NCBI RefSeq assembly: GCF_000986785.1
Contig: NZ_LAYY01000003.1
Location: forward strand, 124,001 to 188,000
Length of the DNA: 64,000 bases
Direction of reading: 5' to 3'
Origin: Mesobacillus campisalis
Lineage (GTDB): Bacteria; Bacillota; Bacilli; Bacillales; Cytobacillaceae
The position numbers were made by a program, and so were the translations under genes. Below are positions 16,429 to 24,761 of this stretch, one piece after another (within the stretch, counting starts at the first letter, position 1; each line of letters starts with the position of its first letter). The notes below the pieces were generated by a model, which saw only the letters and a list, made by a program, of their open reading frames with translations, made no database searches and was not told where the DNA came from.

Positions 16429-17799
16429 TCATGCACTGGCTGGAAATAATATTTTGAAAGTGGTTCCCTTGCCGATTTCACTTTCCACGTGGATACTTCC
16501 TTTATGCGCCTCGACAAGTGCCTTAACGATGGACAGGCCGATGCCGACTCCGCCTGTTTTGCGGTCACGGGATTTATCGCCGCGGTAAAAACGCTCAAAA
16601 ATATGCGGCAAATCCTTTTCGGCTATGCCAATGCCCTCATCTTCAACCAGGAAACCGGCCATCCTCCCCTCCTGGACGGCGGAAACTCTCACCTTCCGTT
16701 TTTCAGGGCTGTATTTTAAAGCATTATTGATCACATTGGTGAGGATCTGGACAATTTTGTCACGGTCTCCGTGAAACACCATCGGCGAGCTGGGCGGAAC
16801 CACCTCCAGCTCGACGTCCTTTTCCCTGAAAACAGGGAAAAGCAATTCCTTCATGGACCCCAGCAGCTCCCCTGCCTCAAGTTCGATTTTATCAAGCCTG
16901 ATTTGCGGATTTTCGGCCGCCAGCAATTTCTCAAGTTCATTCACCAGCCTGACCAGCCGCATCATTTCGTTATGGCTCTGTTTCAGCCGCTCGGGAGTCG
17001 GCTCCCAGATTCCATCCTGGAAGGCCTCAATCTGGCTTCGCAATGTGGCAAGCGGCGTGCGAAGCTCATGGGCCAGATCTCCGGTGAATTCCTTGCGCAG
17101 ACGCTCCTCTTTTTCAAGCGACATTGAAAGGTCATTAAAAGCGATGCCCAGGCGCTTCATCTCCAGCGACAGGTCGTCGAGCGGAACCCTGACACCTTTT
17201 TTCCGTTTTGTCAGCTCCTCGACTGCCACAGACAGGCTGTTCAGGCCGGCCGTGAGCCGCTTGGAAAACAGCATGCTGAAGAACAGCGCCAAAAGGACTG
17301 TTACGGCAACAGCAGTAAGCAGGTACTTTTTTATTGTCTGAAGGAACACATATTCACTGTCGATAAACCCTTTTGGATAATAGACCTTTAAGACGGCGAG
17401 CGTCCGGCCTTCAAGCTTGATCGGCTCCGTGGCCGTCAGCCAGCTGTCTTCCAGGTAAGGATTATTCCTCATTCCCAGCCCTTCCATGATTCCTCTTATC
17501 GAGGTGGAATCCATCAGCAGAATTTCATTTGGGGTATACAGCTTATAATACAGGCTGTCTGTCATTGCCTGTTCATAAAAAAGCTGTGATACCCGTTCCC
17601 CTGTAAAAGCACCGCGCTCCTTGTATTCCAGCTTTAATGCATTCACAAGCTGGCTGACTCTTTGGGTCCTGTTTTCATTGATATAATGGTTGAAGCTCGC
17701 TTCAAATCCCCATTGGAGACTAAAACTGACAGCCATGATACCCGTCAGGGACACAAGCAATAGGTAAAAAAGGATTTTAGAACGCAGCGTTTTCAGCAT
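16429..17799 (-). CDS. Sensor histidine kinase
   Basis: This 456-residue membrane kinase has an N-terminal membrane segment, an extracellular region of about 130 residues, a second segment (YLLTAVAVTVLLALFFSMLF), a HAMP linker, a HisKA domain with the phospho-accepting His in DLAHELRTPLATL, and a HATPase domain (NVINNALKYSP, EDEGIGI, GGVGIGLSIVKALVEAH). The start at 17799 follows GGAGGAGCCCCGG and lies inside the end of the response-regulator gene (23-bp overlap). It pairs with the regulator at 17777-18502. The signal is not evident from the sequence. Confidence 0.9.
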   Translation of the reverse strand: MLKTLRSKILFYLLLVSLTGIMAVSFSLQWGFEASFNHYINENRTQRVSQLVNALKLEYKERGAFTGERVSQLFYEQAMTDSLYYKLYTPNEILLMDSTSIRGIMEGLGMRNNPYLEDSWLTATEPIKLEGRTLAVLKVYYPKGFIDSEYVFLQTIKKYLLTAVAVTVLLALFFSMLFSKRLTAGLNSLSVAVEELTKRKKGVRVPLDDLSLEMKRLGIAFNDLSMSLEKEERLRKEFTGDLAHELRTPLATLRSQIEAFQDGIWEPTPERLKQSHNEMMRLVRLVNELEKLLAAENPQIRLDKIELEAGELLGSMKELLFPVFREKDVELEVVPPSSPMVFHGDRDKIVQILTNVINNALKYSPEKRKVRVSAVQEGRMAGFLVEDEGIGIAEKDLPHIFERFYRGDKSRDRKTGGVGIGLSIVKALVEAHKGSIHVESEIGKGTTFKILFPASA

Positions 17800-18502
17800 C
17801 CGGGGCTCCTCCAAACTTATAGCCCATGCCAAAAACCGTCAGGATATATTTCGGTTCCCGGGCATCACACTCGATTTTCTTCCGCAGGTTCTTGATATGA
17901 GTGTCAATGCTGCGTTCATAGCCTTCATAGGCAAATCCGTCCTCCTGGATCTTATCCAGCAAATCCATCCGGCTGTACACGCGGCCGGGATTTTTCGCCA
18001 TATTGGACAGAAGCCTGTATTCAATCGGAGTCACACTGATGGAATTTCCATGTGCGGCAACCTCTTTTTTATACAGATCAATCACCAGTTCATGGTTATT
18101 AAAGCTTAGCTGATTCGTCTGTACAGCAGGAGCGGCCCTTTTTGAACGCCTTAAAATCGCCTGGATCCTGACGATGACCTCCCGCGGAGAGAACGGCTTG
18201 GTTACATAGTCATCGGCTCCCATCATGATTCCGCTTATTTTTTCTTCTTCCCCCGATTTCGCTGTCAGCATCAGGATTGGCACATCGGATTCCTTGCGAA
18301 GCAGCCTGCAGATATCCTCGCCCGATATGTCCGGAAGCATCAAATCGAGCACAATCAAATCCGGTTTCACGCTGTCGGCCTTTCTCAAGGCATCGACACC
18401 ATTATCCGAAGTCACAACCTCAAAGCCATCCTTCCGCAAATAAGCCTCCAGCACTTCTGTTATCATTCGCTCGTCATCCACCAGCAGAATTTTTTGGCTC
18501 AT
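17777..18502 (-). CDS. Response regulator, OmpR family
   Basis: This 241-residue protein has a receiver domain (VDDER near the start, phospho-acceptor Asp in LIVLDLMLPD about residue 54, MLTAKSG, KPFSPRE) and a winged-helix DNA-binding domain (TPIEYRLLSNMAKNPGRVYSR, RSIDTHIKNLRKKI). It is the first gene of a two-gene operon with the overlapping kinase. Its targets are not evident. Confidence 0.92.
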   Translation of the reverse strand: MSQKILLVDDERMITEVLEAYLRKDGFEVVTSDNGVDALRKADSVKPDLIVLDLMLPDISGEDICRLLRKESDVPILMLTAKSGEEEKISGIMMGADDYVTKPFSPREVIVRIQAILRRSKRAAPAVQTNQLSFNNHELVIDLYKKEVAAHGNSISVTPIEYRLLSNMAKNPGRVYSRMDLLDKIQEDGFAYEGYERSIDTHIKNLRKKIECDAREPKYILTVFGMGYKFGGAPDAENAAF

Positions 18503-18589
18503 CGCCCTCTCTCCTTCTACCCAAAATCAATCTTCACAACTTCCACATAACTTCTTCATACCATCCTCATACCTACTTATTATTATAAA

Positions 18590-18867
18590 GACAAGAAGAC
18601 AGCAGAACGTTGGCGAATAAGGACAAATTGGCAATTCTGCGCTGGCAAGCTGTTTCACATTCTAACACTGTATCTGTTATTAATAGGGATCCGGAAAAAT
18701 CCCTGGCTGAAAATCGGCAAACTTCAAGGACTCCCGATTTTCGATGATGTTCAAAGTGAAATGCTCTTGGCTTTAAATGTTTTACAAACTTCCCTTTTTT
18801 AACAACTGGTTTTGCTGGGCAAAACCTCCCTTATCCATAGGCTGGCTGATGCCAGCCTCTTTTTTTT
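18590..18867 (+). ncRNA. Candidate structured RNA ending in a strong terminator
   Basis: The 434-bp stretch between the response regulator and the gene at 18937 holds a plausible promoter (TTCATA 18555-18560, 17 bp, TATTAT 18578-18583) and, about 270 bp later, a strong terminator: AGGCTGGC, loop TGAT, GCCAGCCT, then eight T (18839-18867). In between lie two hairpins, GGGAT...ATCCC and AAAATCGG...CCGATTTT. No protein of note is encoded; a TTG-started frame of 45 codons (18610-18747) lacks a good ribosome site. It could be an sRNA, an attenuated leader for the small gene downstream, or a remnant. Confidence 0.35.
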
Positions 18868-18936
18868 GCTTAAGGTACAAATAAAACGCCTCCCTCTAGG
18901 CAAAATAAGGACGATAAAAACTAGAGGAGGCTTCGT

Positions 18937-19083
18937 ATGACTAAAAAATTCAACAAAGGCAGCCGAAACCAAAATTCTCCCCAGGCCGGGCACCAGATGG
19001 CCGAAACACTCGACGGGCCAGCAACTGGAGACAACAGCAAGGGGAATAAAAGAAACAAGGACCAGAACGATAAAACGGATTAA
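18937..19083 (+). CDS. Small hydrophilic protein of unknown function
   Basis: This 48-residue protein begins MTKKFNKGSRNQNSPQAGHQ and is rich in Lys, Asn, Gln, Asp and Gly with no hydrophobic segment. The ribosome site AGGAGG six bases before the ATG is excellent, and a perfect hairpin follows the stop. The composition resembles small acid-soluble spore proteins of Bacillaceae (Ssp types), but I do not recognise a family. It is convergent with another small unknown gene. Confidence 0.7.
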   Translation: MTKKFNKGSRNQNSPQAGHQMAETLDGPATGDNSKGNKRNKDQNDKTD

Positions 19084-19088
19084 TCAAA

Positions 19089-19120
19089 AAAGGTTCGGAA
19101 TGTCATCATTCCGAACCTTT
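19089..19120. terminator. Bidirectional terminator between two small genes
   Basis: AAAGGTTCGGAATG and CATTCCGAACCTTT form a perfect stem around TCAT. The T-run is best on the minus strand, serving the gene at 19141-19362, but it also ends the plus-strand gene. Confidence 0.88.
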
Positions 19121-19140
19121 CATGTCTATATACTGAAGAA

Positions 19141-19362
19141 CTATTCTTTATCTTTATTGACTTTTATTGCAGGTGTGTTATTCCCGCCATAAATCGGTGA
19201 GTTGCTAACATTCCCGCCGTCGCCGTAAAAATCGTCCTGGATCTGCCTATTCGCTTCATCAGCTTCTGTATCCATGCTGCTGATTGTGTTCTCGATGCGG
19301 CGGCGCTCTTTGGAGTTCTGGCCTGGTTGAATATTAACTTGGGAAGTATCTTTATCAGCCAT
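19141..19362 (-). CDS. Small hydrophilic protein of unknown function
   Basis: This 73-residue, strongly polar protein (Asp, Asn, Glu, Gln rich) begins MADKDTSQVNIQPGQNSKER and has no membrane segment. A glycine/asparagine-rich stretch NNTPAIKV lies near the C-terminus. AGGAGG seven bases before the ATG gives strong support. I do not recognise a family; the composition suggests a spore- or stress-related accessory protein, but this is a guess. Confidence 0.7.
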   Translation of the reverse strand: MADKDTSQVNIQPGQNSKERRRIENTISSMDTEADEANRQIQDDFYGDGGNVSNSPIYGGNNTPAIKVNKDKE

Positions 19363-19450
19363 TGTGAATCCTCCTGTCCTTGGATTGTTCTACACTAATT
19401 TCCCCTAATTAAATGGAAATAAACTCACCACTTCAGACTGAAGGCAGAGG

Positions 19451-20485
19451 CTAATTACCCGAATACCGTGCATAATAATTCTTCGCCTCGACCACATCTT
19501 CCACCCCATGAACGAGCAGACGGCCGTCCTTAAAAAAGACCATCGTCACCTTATCGTCCGGCGCAAAACGGAGCAAAAATGGATTAGCCATCACCTTGCC
19601 GCTGCTCTTCAACTTTTTGGCCAAGTTCTCCAAATCAAACGTTTCAACCTGGCGGGGATTGATTTGAACCGTATCGCGTCCGCAAAGCACGGCGTAGACA
19701 GTCTGCCGGCTTGAAGAACGGTCAAGAAACTCAAACTGATGGTGCACGCAGGCTGGACACTCCGGATTCCTGCCCCCTGAAATATCCATCTGCATGGAAG
19801 ACGGATACCAGATATCCATTTGCTCCAAATTCGGATTATGATCGGCACCAACCAGCAGCTTCAATGCCTCGATGGCCTCAAAGGAGCCGATAATATCCGT
19901 AATCGGCGACAAAACACCAATCGTATCGCAGGTTTCGCCAAGGCCTGCGGGAACCTCAGGAAACAAACATCGATAGCACGGCGTCTTCCCGGGTATAATG
20001 ACAGCAAACATGCCCCTGGATGACACAGCGCCTCCATACACCCAGGGAATTCCTAATTTGACTGCAACATCATTGATCAAGTAACGTGTCGAAAAATTGT
20101 CCGTTCCATCGATAATCACATCGAAGCCTGACAATAATTCTTCTGCATTGTCCAAATTGAGGTCAGCAATGACAGGATCGATTTTTACTGTTGAATTGAT
20201 TTTCCTCAACTTCCTCTCCGCCGCAATTACTTTTGGCAAGTGCCCTGCCGCATCCTCCTCATCATAGAGCGACTGGCGCTGCAGGTTCGACAGCTCCACA
20301 AGGTCCCTGTCAATCACTCTTACAAATCCTACTCCTGAGCGAATAAGGTGGTTGGCGATGACAGTCCCAAGCGCCCCCATGCCCACCACAGCCGCCCTGC
20401 TGTCCAGAAGTTTTTTTTGCCCTTCTTCCCCAATCGGTTTAAACAGAATCTGACGTGAATAACGCTCCATTTCTTTCACGGACAT
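19451..20485 (-). CDS. MoeB/ThiF/HesA family sulfur-carrier adenylyltransferase
   Basis: This 344-residue protein has the E1-like ATP fold: GMGALGTVIANHL near residue 35, the Arg finger region LSNLQRQSLYDEED, IIDGTDNFSTRYLIND, and two zinc-binding pairs (CYRC and CPAC). MoeB and ThiF activate the C-terminal Gly-Gly of MoaD or ThiS by adenylation. Beyond residue 265 an additional C-terminal stretch (FDLENLAKKLKSSGKVMAN) is present instead of a clear rhodanese domain. It is divergent from the aldehyde oxidoreductase gene, and a MoaD-like partner lies on the other side of that gene, so a role in pterin cofactor synthesis is likely. Confidence 0.85.
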   Translation of the reverse strand: MSVKEMERYSRQILFKPIGEEGQKKLLDSRAAVVGMGALGTVIANHLIRSGVGFVRVIDRDLVELSNLQRQSLYDEEDAAGHLPKVIAAERKLRKINSTVKIDPVIADLNLDNAEELLSGFDVIIDGTDNFSTRYLINDVAVKLGIPWVYGGAVSSRGMFAVIIPGKTPCYRCLFPEVPAGLGETCDTIGVLSPITDIIGSFEAIEALKLLVGADHNPNLEQMDIWYPSSMQMDISGGRNPECPACVHHQFEFLDRSSSRQTVYAVLCGRDTVQINPRQVETFDLENLAKKLKSSGKVMANPFLLRFAPDDKVTMVFFKDGRLLVHGVEDVVEAKNYYARYSGN

Positions 20486-20624
20486 CCCCTCTTTTCTATT
20501 AAATTATAAAAAAAACAAAAAATTATTTCGAGTATTAAAAAAATTAAAGGAATTTTAGGGTGCGACAGCTAATTTATTAAAGATGAGAGCATTTTATCCA
20601 AAATGAAAGAGGTGGCGAAAAACG

Positions 20625-22463
20625 ATGAATCTTGGCGGTTTCATGAACAAGGAAGTTGTCGTCGATTTGACAAGCGGCACAGTTGATTACAGGGAAATCA
20701 ACGAAGCAGATGCCAGAAAGTATATTGGCGCCCGCGGGCTTGGGGTTAAATACCTATTGGATAACGGACCGGAAGTTGAGCCATTTTCGGAAGAAAATAT
20801 TTTATGTTTCATGACAGGCCCTGTCACCGGCTCCCGCAGTTCCATGAGCGGGCGGATGGCCGTTGTCACGAAATCCCCGCTGACACACACGGCGACTGAT
20901 TCCCATATTGGCGGTTGGACGGCGGCACGCCTGAAGTGGGCGGGGGTCGATAATGTCATTGTTAAAGGTAAGAGCGACAAGCCCGTCTATCTCTACATCG
21001 AAGGCGGCCAGGCCGAGTTGCGCGACGCTTCCCATCTTTGGGGCAAAGGAACAAGGGAAACGGTTCAGCTCATGAAGGATGAGCATGGCGAAGAAAATCT
21101 GAGCGTTATCACGATTGGCCAGGCAGGCGAAAACACCGTCCGCTTTGCCGCTTTCATCAATGAACATGACCGTGCGGCAGGACGCGGCGGAACTGCCGCT
21201 GTGGCCGGCCACAAAAAGCTGAAGGCCGTGGTCATCAAAGCAGCGCAAAAAGGAAACATGCCCGTTCCAAAGCTGAAGGACGAATATACACAGGCCAACA
21301 AAAAAGCTGTAAAAGCGATACTTGAAGGCGGGCTGACGGCTCCCAACAAAGGCGGACTGTCCGTATACGGAACCAATGTCCTCACCAACCTGATCAATGA
21401 AGTCGGTGCACTGCCAACGAAAAACTCCCAGTACACTCATTGGGACCAGGCTGAGAAGCACAGCGGCGAATATGTCAACAAGCATCTTCTTGTTGCTAAT
21501 AATACATGCCATGCCTGTCCGGTTGGATGCAAAATTGAAGTTGAAGTAAAAGACGGACAGTACAAGACGCGGGTTGAAAGCTTTGAGTTCGAATCTTCCT
21601 GGTCGCTGGGCTCCAACTGCATGCTGAGTGATGCAGAAGCCATCGCCTACCTGATCGACCGCTGCAATGAATATGGATTGGATACGATCGAACTTGGCCA
21701 CGCGTTCTCGGTGTCAATGGAAGCTTATGAAAAAGGAATCATTTCCGAAGAACTGAACTGGGGCGATGCCGAGGCAATGGTCGAGCTGACGCGCAAGATT
21801 GCCCACCGTGAAGGCTTTGGCGGCATCCTTGCCGAAGGCCCGGCACGTGCAACGGCCGAGTGGGGCGCACCTGAGCTTTCCATGTCGGTCAAAGGCCAGT
21901 CCATCCCTGCCTATGACCCTCGCGGAATTCAGGGAATCGGACTTGGCTATGCGACAAGCAACCGCGGTGCATGCCATTTGCGAGGCTACACGGTAGCAAG
22001 TGAAATCGCCGGCATTCCGGAGCCGACTGACCGCCTGAAGCCGGAAGGCAAAGGCGAGCTTCTGAAAATATTCCAGGATATGCTTGCATTCGGTGATTCC
22101 ATGGACATCTGTAAGTTCTCCTCCTTCTCGGAAAATGCTGAGCATTATGCCGAGCAATACAGCGCAATGACAGGCATTCCGATGACAGCTGAGGATGTCA
22201 TGCTTGCCGGAGAGCGGATTTACAATCTTGAGCGCTACTACAATAACCTTGCCGGCTTCGACAAACGCGAGGACGATTTCCTGCCGAAGCGCTTCACCGA
22301 AGAGCCTGCAAGCGGAAACAGTGCCGGATCCGTCAGCCGCATGGATATTATGCTGGAAGAATACTACCAGGTCCGCGGCTGGAAAGATGGAGTGGTACCA
22401 GCCGAAAAGCTGCGGGAGCTTGGCATTCTTGCTGAAGAAACAGGTGCTCCTGAACAGGTATAA
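20625..22463 (+). CDS. aor: Tungsten-containing aldehyde ferredoxin oxidoreductase (AOR family)
   Basis: This 612-residue protein is a full-length AOR. The N-terminal domain shows ARGLGVKYLLD, MTGPVTGSRSSMSGRM and SHIGGW; the 4Fe-4S cluster ligands are CHACPVGC (about residues 295-302) and a distal Cys in SMDICKFSSF; the cofactor-binding QSIPAYDPRGIQGIGLGYATSNRGACH is clear. AOR enzymes oxidise aldehydes to acids with ferredoxin as acceptor and use a tungsten bis-pterin. They are uncommon in Bacillaceae. Cofactor genes flank it and a tungstate transporter is 5 kb away. An AAAGAGGTGGCG site precedes the ATG; a second ATG six codons later is possible. Confidence 0.93.
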   Translation: MNLGGFMNKEVVVDLTSGTVDYREINEADARKYIGARGLGVKYLLDNGPEVEPFSEENILCFMTGPVTGSRSSMSGRMAVVTKSPLTHTATDSHIGGWTAARLKWAGVDNVIVKGKSDKPVYLYIEGGQAELRDASHLWGKGTRETVQLMKDEHGEENLSVITIGQAGENTVRFAAFINEHDRAAGRGGTAAVAGHKKLKAVVIKAAQKGNMPVPKLKDEYTQANKKAVKAILEGGLTAPNKGGLSVYGTNVLTNLINEVGALPTKNSQYTHWDQAEKHSGEYVNKHLLVANNTCHACPVGCKIEVEVKDGQYKTRVESFEFESSWSLGSNCMLSDAEAIAYLIDRCNEYGLDTIELGHAFSVSMEAYEKGIISEELNWGDAEAMVELTRKIAHREGFGGILAEGPARATAEWGAPELSMSVKGQSIPAYDPRGIQGIGLGYATSNRGACHLRGYTVASEIAGIPEPTDRLKPEGKGELLKIFQDMLAFGDSMDICKFSSFSENAEHYAEQYSAMTGIPMTAEDVMLAGERIYNLERYYNNLAGFDKREDDFLPKRFTEEPASGNSAGSVSRMDIMLEEYYQVRGWKDGVVPAEKLRELGILAEETGAPEQV

Positions 22464-22530
22464 GTTTTTGAATAGAAAAAACTGGGTTATTTTTATAGAA
22501 TCAAGTGATAAGCACGTAAATTGGAGCAGC

Positions 22531-22570
22531 AAAACTGCTTGGAGCCATGTGGCTTCCAAGCAGTTTTTTG
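22531..22570 (+). terminator. Terminator after aor
   Basis: AAAACTGCTTGGA-GCC pairs with GGC-TTCCAAGCAGTTTT around ATGT, followed by TTTTTTG. Confidence 0.88.
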
Positions 22571-22613
22571 TGCTTTTTAGAAATGGACCGTTGATTCTAC
22601 TGAGTTTGAAACA

Positions 22614-22800
22614 TAAACGGAAAAATTCCGCTTAAATTAGGAAATACCATCATTTCCCGTAATATAAGGGGAGTTTTTCCGTTTAAATAAAAAATTCCCT
22701 TATATTTAGTCCTTTTTAGAGAGGGTAACCGGAAAATATCCGCTTATTTATGCTTCTTTAGCCCCTTCCATATGCATTAACCGGAATTTCTCCGCCTATG
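22614..22800. repeat. Degenerate tandem intergenic repeat, about 51-61 bp period
   Basis: Within a gene-free stretch of about 400 bp, a motif like CGGAAAAATTCCGCTTAAAT recurs with its central CCG at 22628, 22679, 22740 and 22792 (spacing 51, 61, 52). TAAACGGAAAAA (22614-22625) and TTTTTCCGTTTA (22674-22685) are perfect 12-bp inverted arms, and AATATAAGGG / CCCTTATATT (22661-22706) form a second pair. No coding potential is seen. It resembles in architecture the arrays at 32071 and 58947. Confidence 0.6.
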
Positions 22801-22878
22801 AATTTCTGGCTTCACGAAAAATCAACAAAGAATAACAGACTCTCTGCTAGTCAAAACTGAACCCGCTGAATTTTTGGT

Positions 22879-23151
22879 TTACCCGCCAATCCGCGTTGTT
22901 TTGTAGCGATATTTTACAATGAGTTCCTCCAGCATGTCCTCATTTTCCGCCTTGAAGCGGATTTGGACGGCATTCACCTTAAATGCCGGTGTAAAAGAGA
23001 TTTCCTCCTCCGCGATAATCTCTCCGCGCCATCCTTCCCCTTCATAAATAAGTGGCAGCCTTTCTGTGACTTGTTCTCCTCCGAGCTCCTGGAAATACAT
23101 GCCGAGATGGCTGAGATTGATTCCGCGGAACTCCAGTTCACGACTCACCAT
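22879..23151 (-). CDS. Small protein next to MoaD (MoaD-related C-terminal-domain type)
   Basis: This 90-residue protein begins MVSRELEFRGINLSHLGMYF and contains GEGWRGEIIAEEEISFTPAFKV and AVQIRF; it has no membrane segment. It starts two bases after the moaD-like stop, so the two are co-translated. The pattern fits the small domain found C-terminal to or beside MoaD-related proteins (DUF1952 type) in some bacteria, an assignment I make from memory with moderate trust. Co-location with AOR suggests a role in pterin or tungsten cofactor assembly. Confidence 0.65.
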   Translation of the reverse strand: MVSRELEFRGINLSHLGMYFQELGGEQVTERLPLIYEGEGWRGEIIAEEEISFTPAFKVNAVQIRFKAENEDMLEELIVKYRYKTTRIGG

Positions 23152-23153
23152 CT

Positions 23154-23426
23154 TTAGCCCCCTGCCACCGGCGGAAACAGGGCAAACTGGTCACTCTCAT
23201 TCACCCTCGTCTGCAGGTCCTCCATGTGGATAATGTTCTTGCCATTCACATACACATGGACAAACGGTTTCAGCCTTTTTTCCGCCGTGAATATTTCCTC
23301 TTCGATATCCGGAAACATTTCGACCATTTTATTCAGAATATCCATGACCGTGTCGCCATCAGGTATGACCTCTACCTGGACACCGCCGCAAATTTCGCGA
23401 AGATTCGCAAACACCCTTACTTGCAT
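23154..23426 (-). CDS. moaD: MoaD/ThiS-like ubiquitin-fold sulfur carrier
   Basis: This 90-residue protein has the beta-grasp pattern of MoaD (MQVRVFANLREICGG, VMDILNKMVEMFPDIEEE, VHVYVNGKNI, DQFALFPPVAGG) and ends in the diagnostic Gly-Gly that is adenylated by MoeB and thiocarboxylated to give the dithiolene sulfur of molybdopterin. The adjacent AOR and MoeB/ThiF genes suggest this copy is dedicated to the tungsten enzyme rather than being the housekeeping moaD. The start follows GGGGGCGGGAGC. Confidence 0.88.
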   Translation of the reverse strand: MQVRVFANLREICGGVQVEVIPDGDTVMDILNKMVEMFPDIEEEIFTAEKRLKPFVHVYVNGKNIIHMEDLQTRVNESDQFALFPPVAGG

Positions 23427-23590
23427 GCTCCCGCCCCCTTGCCTTTTCTTTTAATCTTAAAATGAAAACGCTGCTTTGTCACTTTCCTCTTCCTTTTATT
23501 CTCATAAAAATATAAATCCTCTTTTTTACAAACATACATAAAGAAATTAAGGGTAATAGAAAAACACTTACATTCTAAGGAGGGAACTAT

Positions 23591-24730
23591 GTGAAGGCAG
23601 TAACTTTTCAAGGCGCAAAGGACATACAGGTAAAAAATGTCGAAGACCCGAAGATTGAAAAAAACGATGATATTATCATCAGGGTTACCTCTACGGCCAT
23701 TTGCGGATCCGACCTGCATATCTACCAGGGAGCTCTTCCAACACATCCTGGGTATGTGATCGGCCATGAGCCAATGGGGATTGTTGAGCATGTGGGTTCC
23801 GAAGTGACCAAAGTGAAGAAAGGCGACCGCGTGGTTATTCCTTTTACAGTAGGATGCGGCCAGTGTTTCTATTGTGAGCACGATATGGGGAGCCAGTGTG
23901 ATAATTCAAACCCGAACGATATGGTCGATTCCGGCGGCTACCTTGGCTTTACAGAGCGTTATGGAAACTATCCTGGAGGACAGGCTGAACTGCTAAGGGT
24001 CCCTTATGGAAACTTCATGCCTCTGAAGATTCCGGAATCAGCCGAACTTCCTGATGAATCGTTGCTGTTCATCTCTGATGTTCTGCCGACATCCTATTGG
24101 AGTGTCGAGAATGCCGGTGTAAAGCCAGGCGATACCGTTGTCGTACTTGGCTGTGGTCCTGTCGGTTTGATGACCCAAAAATTCGCATGGCTGAAGGGCG
24201 CCAAGCGGGTGATCGCGGTTGACAATGTCCCATACCGTCTTGAGCATGCAAAACGGACCAATAATGTGGAAACCTATAATTTTGACGAATATGATAATAT
24301 GGGATCCTATCTTCGTGAAATTACCCGTGGCGGTGCGGACGTCGTGATCGACTGCGTCGGCATGGACGGGGAAAAATCAGTGGCGGAAAAGGTCCAGCAA
24401 AAGCTGAAGCTTCAGGGAGGCACTATAAGTGCCATTAAGATTGGGAAGGAAGCTGTTCGGAAATTTGGTACCATCCAGCTTACAGGAGTATATGGGTCGG
24501 TTTACAATATGTTCCCGCTTGGAGACATTTTTGAGCGTAATATCACCGTGAAAATGGGACAGGCCCCTGCCGTCAACCTGATGTCAAAGATGTACGAATA
24601 TGTTGTGAATGGCGATATTGATCCAACCGACATCATCACCCACAAAGTTCCGCTCGACCAGGCTAGTAAAGCCTATCAGGTATTTAACGATCATGAAGAC
24701 AATGTGATTAAGGTCATTTTGAAGCCATAA
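23591..24730 (+). CDS. Zinc-dependent alcohol dehydrogenase family protein
   Basis: This 379-residue medium-chain dehydrogenase has catalytic zinc ligands Cys 38 (AICGSDLH) and the GHE motif near residue 59, structural zinc cysteines in GCGQCFYC with a fourth Cys shortly after, and the NAD-binding GCGPVGL. The sequence is closest in style to glutathione-independent formaldehyde/threonine-type dehydrogenases; the substrate is unknown. A GTG start (23591) is fixed by AGGAGGG upstream. It stands alone and ends at a strong terminator. Confidence 0.88.
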   Translation: MKAVTFQGAKDIQVKNVEDPKIEKNDDIIIRVTSTAICGSDLHIYQGALPTHPGYVIGHEPMGIVEHVGSEVTKVKKGDRVVIPFTVGCGQCFYCEHDMGSQCDNSNPNDMVDSGGYLGFTERYGNYPGGQAELLRVPYGNFMPLKIPESAELPDESLLFISDVLPTSYWSVENAGVKPGDTVVVLGCGPVGLMTQKFAWLKGAKRVIAVDNVPYRLEHAKRTNNVETYNFDEYDNMGSYLREITRGGADVVIDCVGMDGEKSVAEKVQQKLKLQGGTISAIKIGKEAVRKFGTIQLTGVYGSVYNMFPLGDIFERNITVKMGQAPAVNLMSKMYEYVVNGDIDPTDIITHKVPLDQASKAYQVFNDHEDNVIKVILKP

Positions 24731-24732
24731 GC

Positions 24733-24761
24733 AAAAACGCCCCACGAGGGGCGTTTTTTTA
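24733..24761. terminator. Bidirectional terminator
   Basis: ACGCCCC and GGGGCGT pair around ACGA with A-rich and T-rich flanks (AAAAA before, seven T after), between two convergent genes. Confidence 0.88.

Noticed and set aside
18610-18747. TTG-started frame of 45 codons
   Set aside because: No adequate ribosome site, random-looking peptide, and strong hairpins in the same bases; better explained as RNA or remnant.
20625-22463. Possible further selenocysteine UGA in AOR
   Set aside because: The AOR frame has no internal UGA; its cluster and cofactor residues are ordinary codons.
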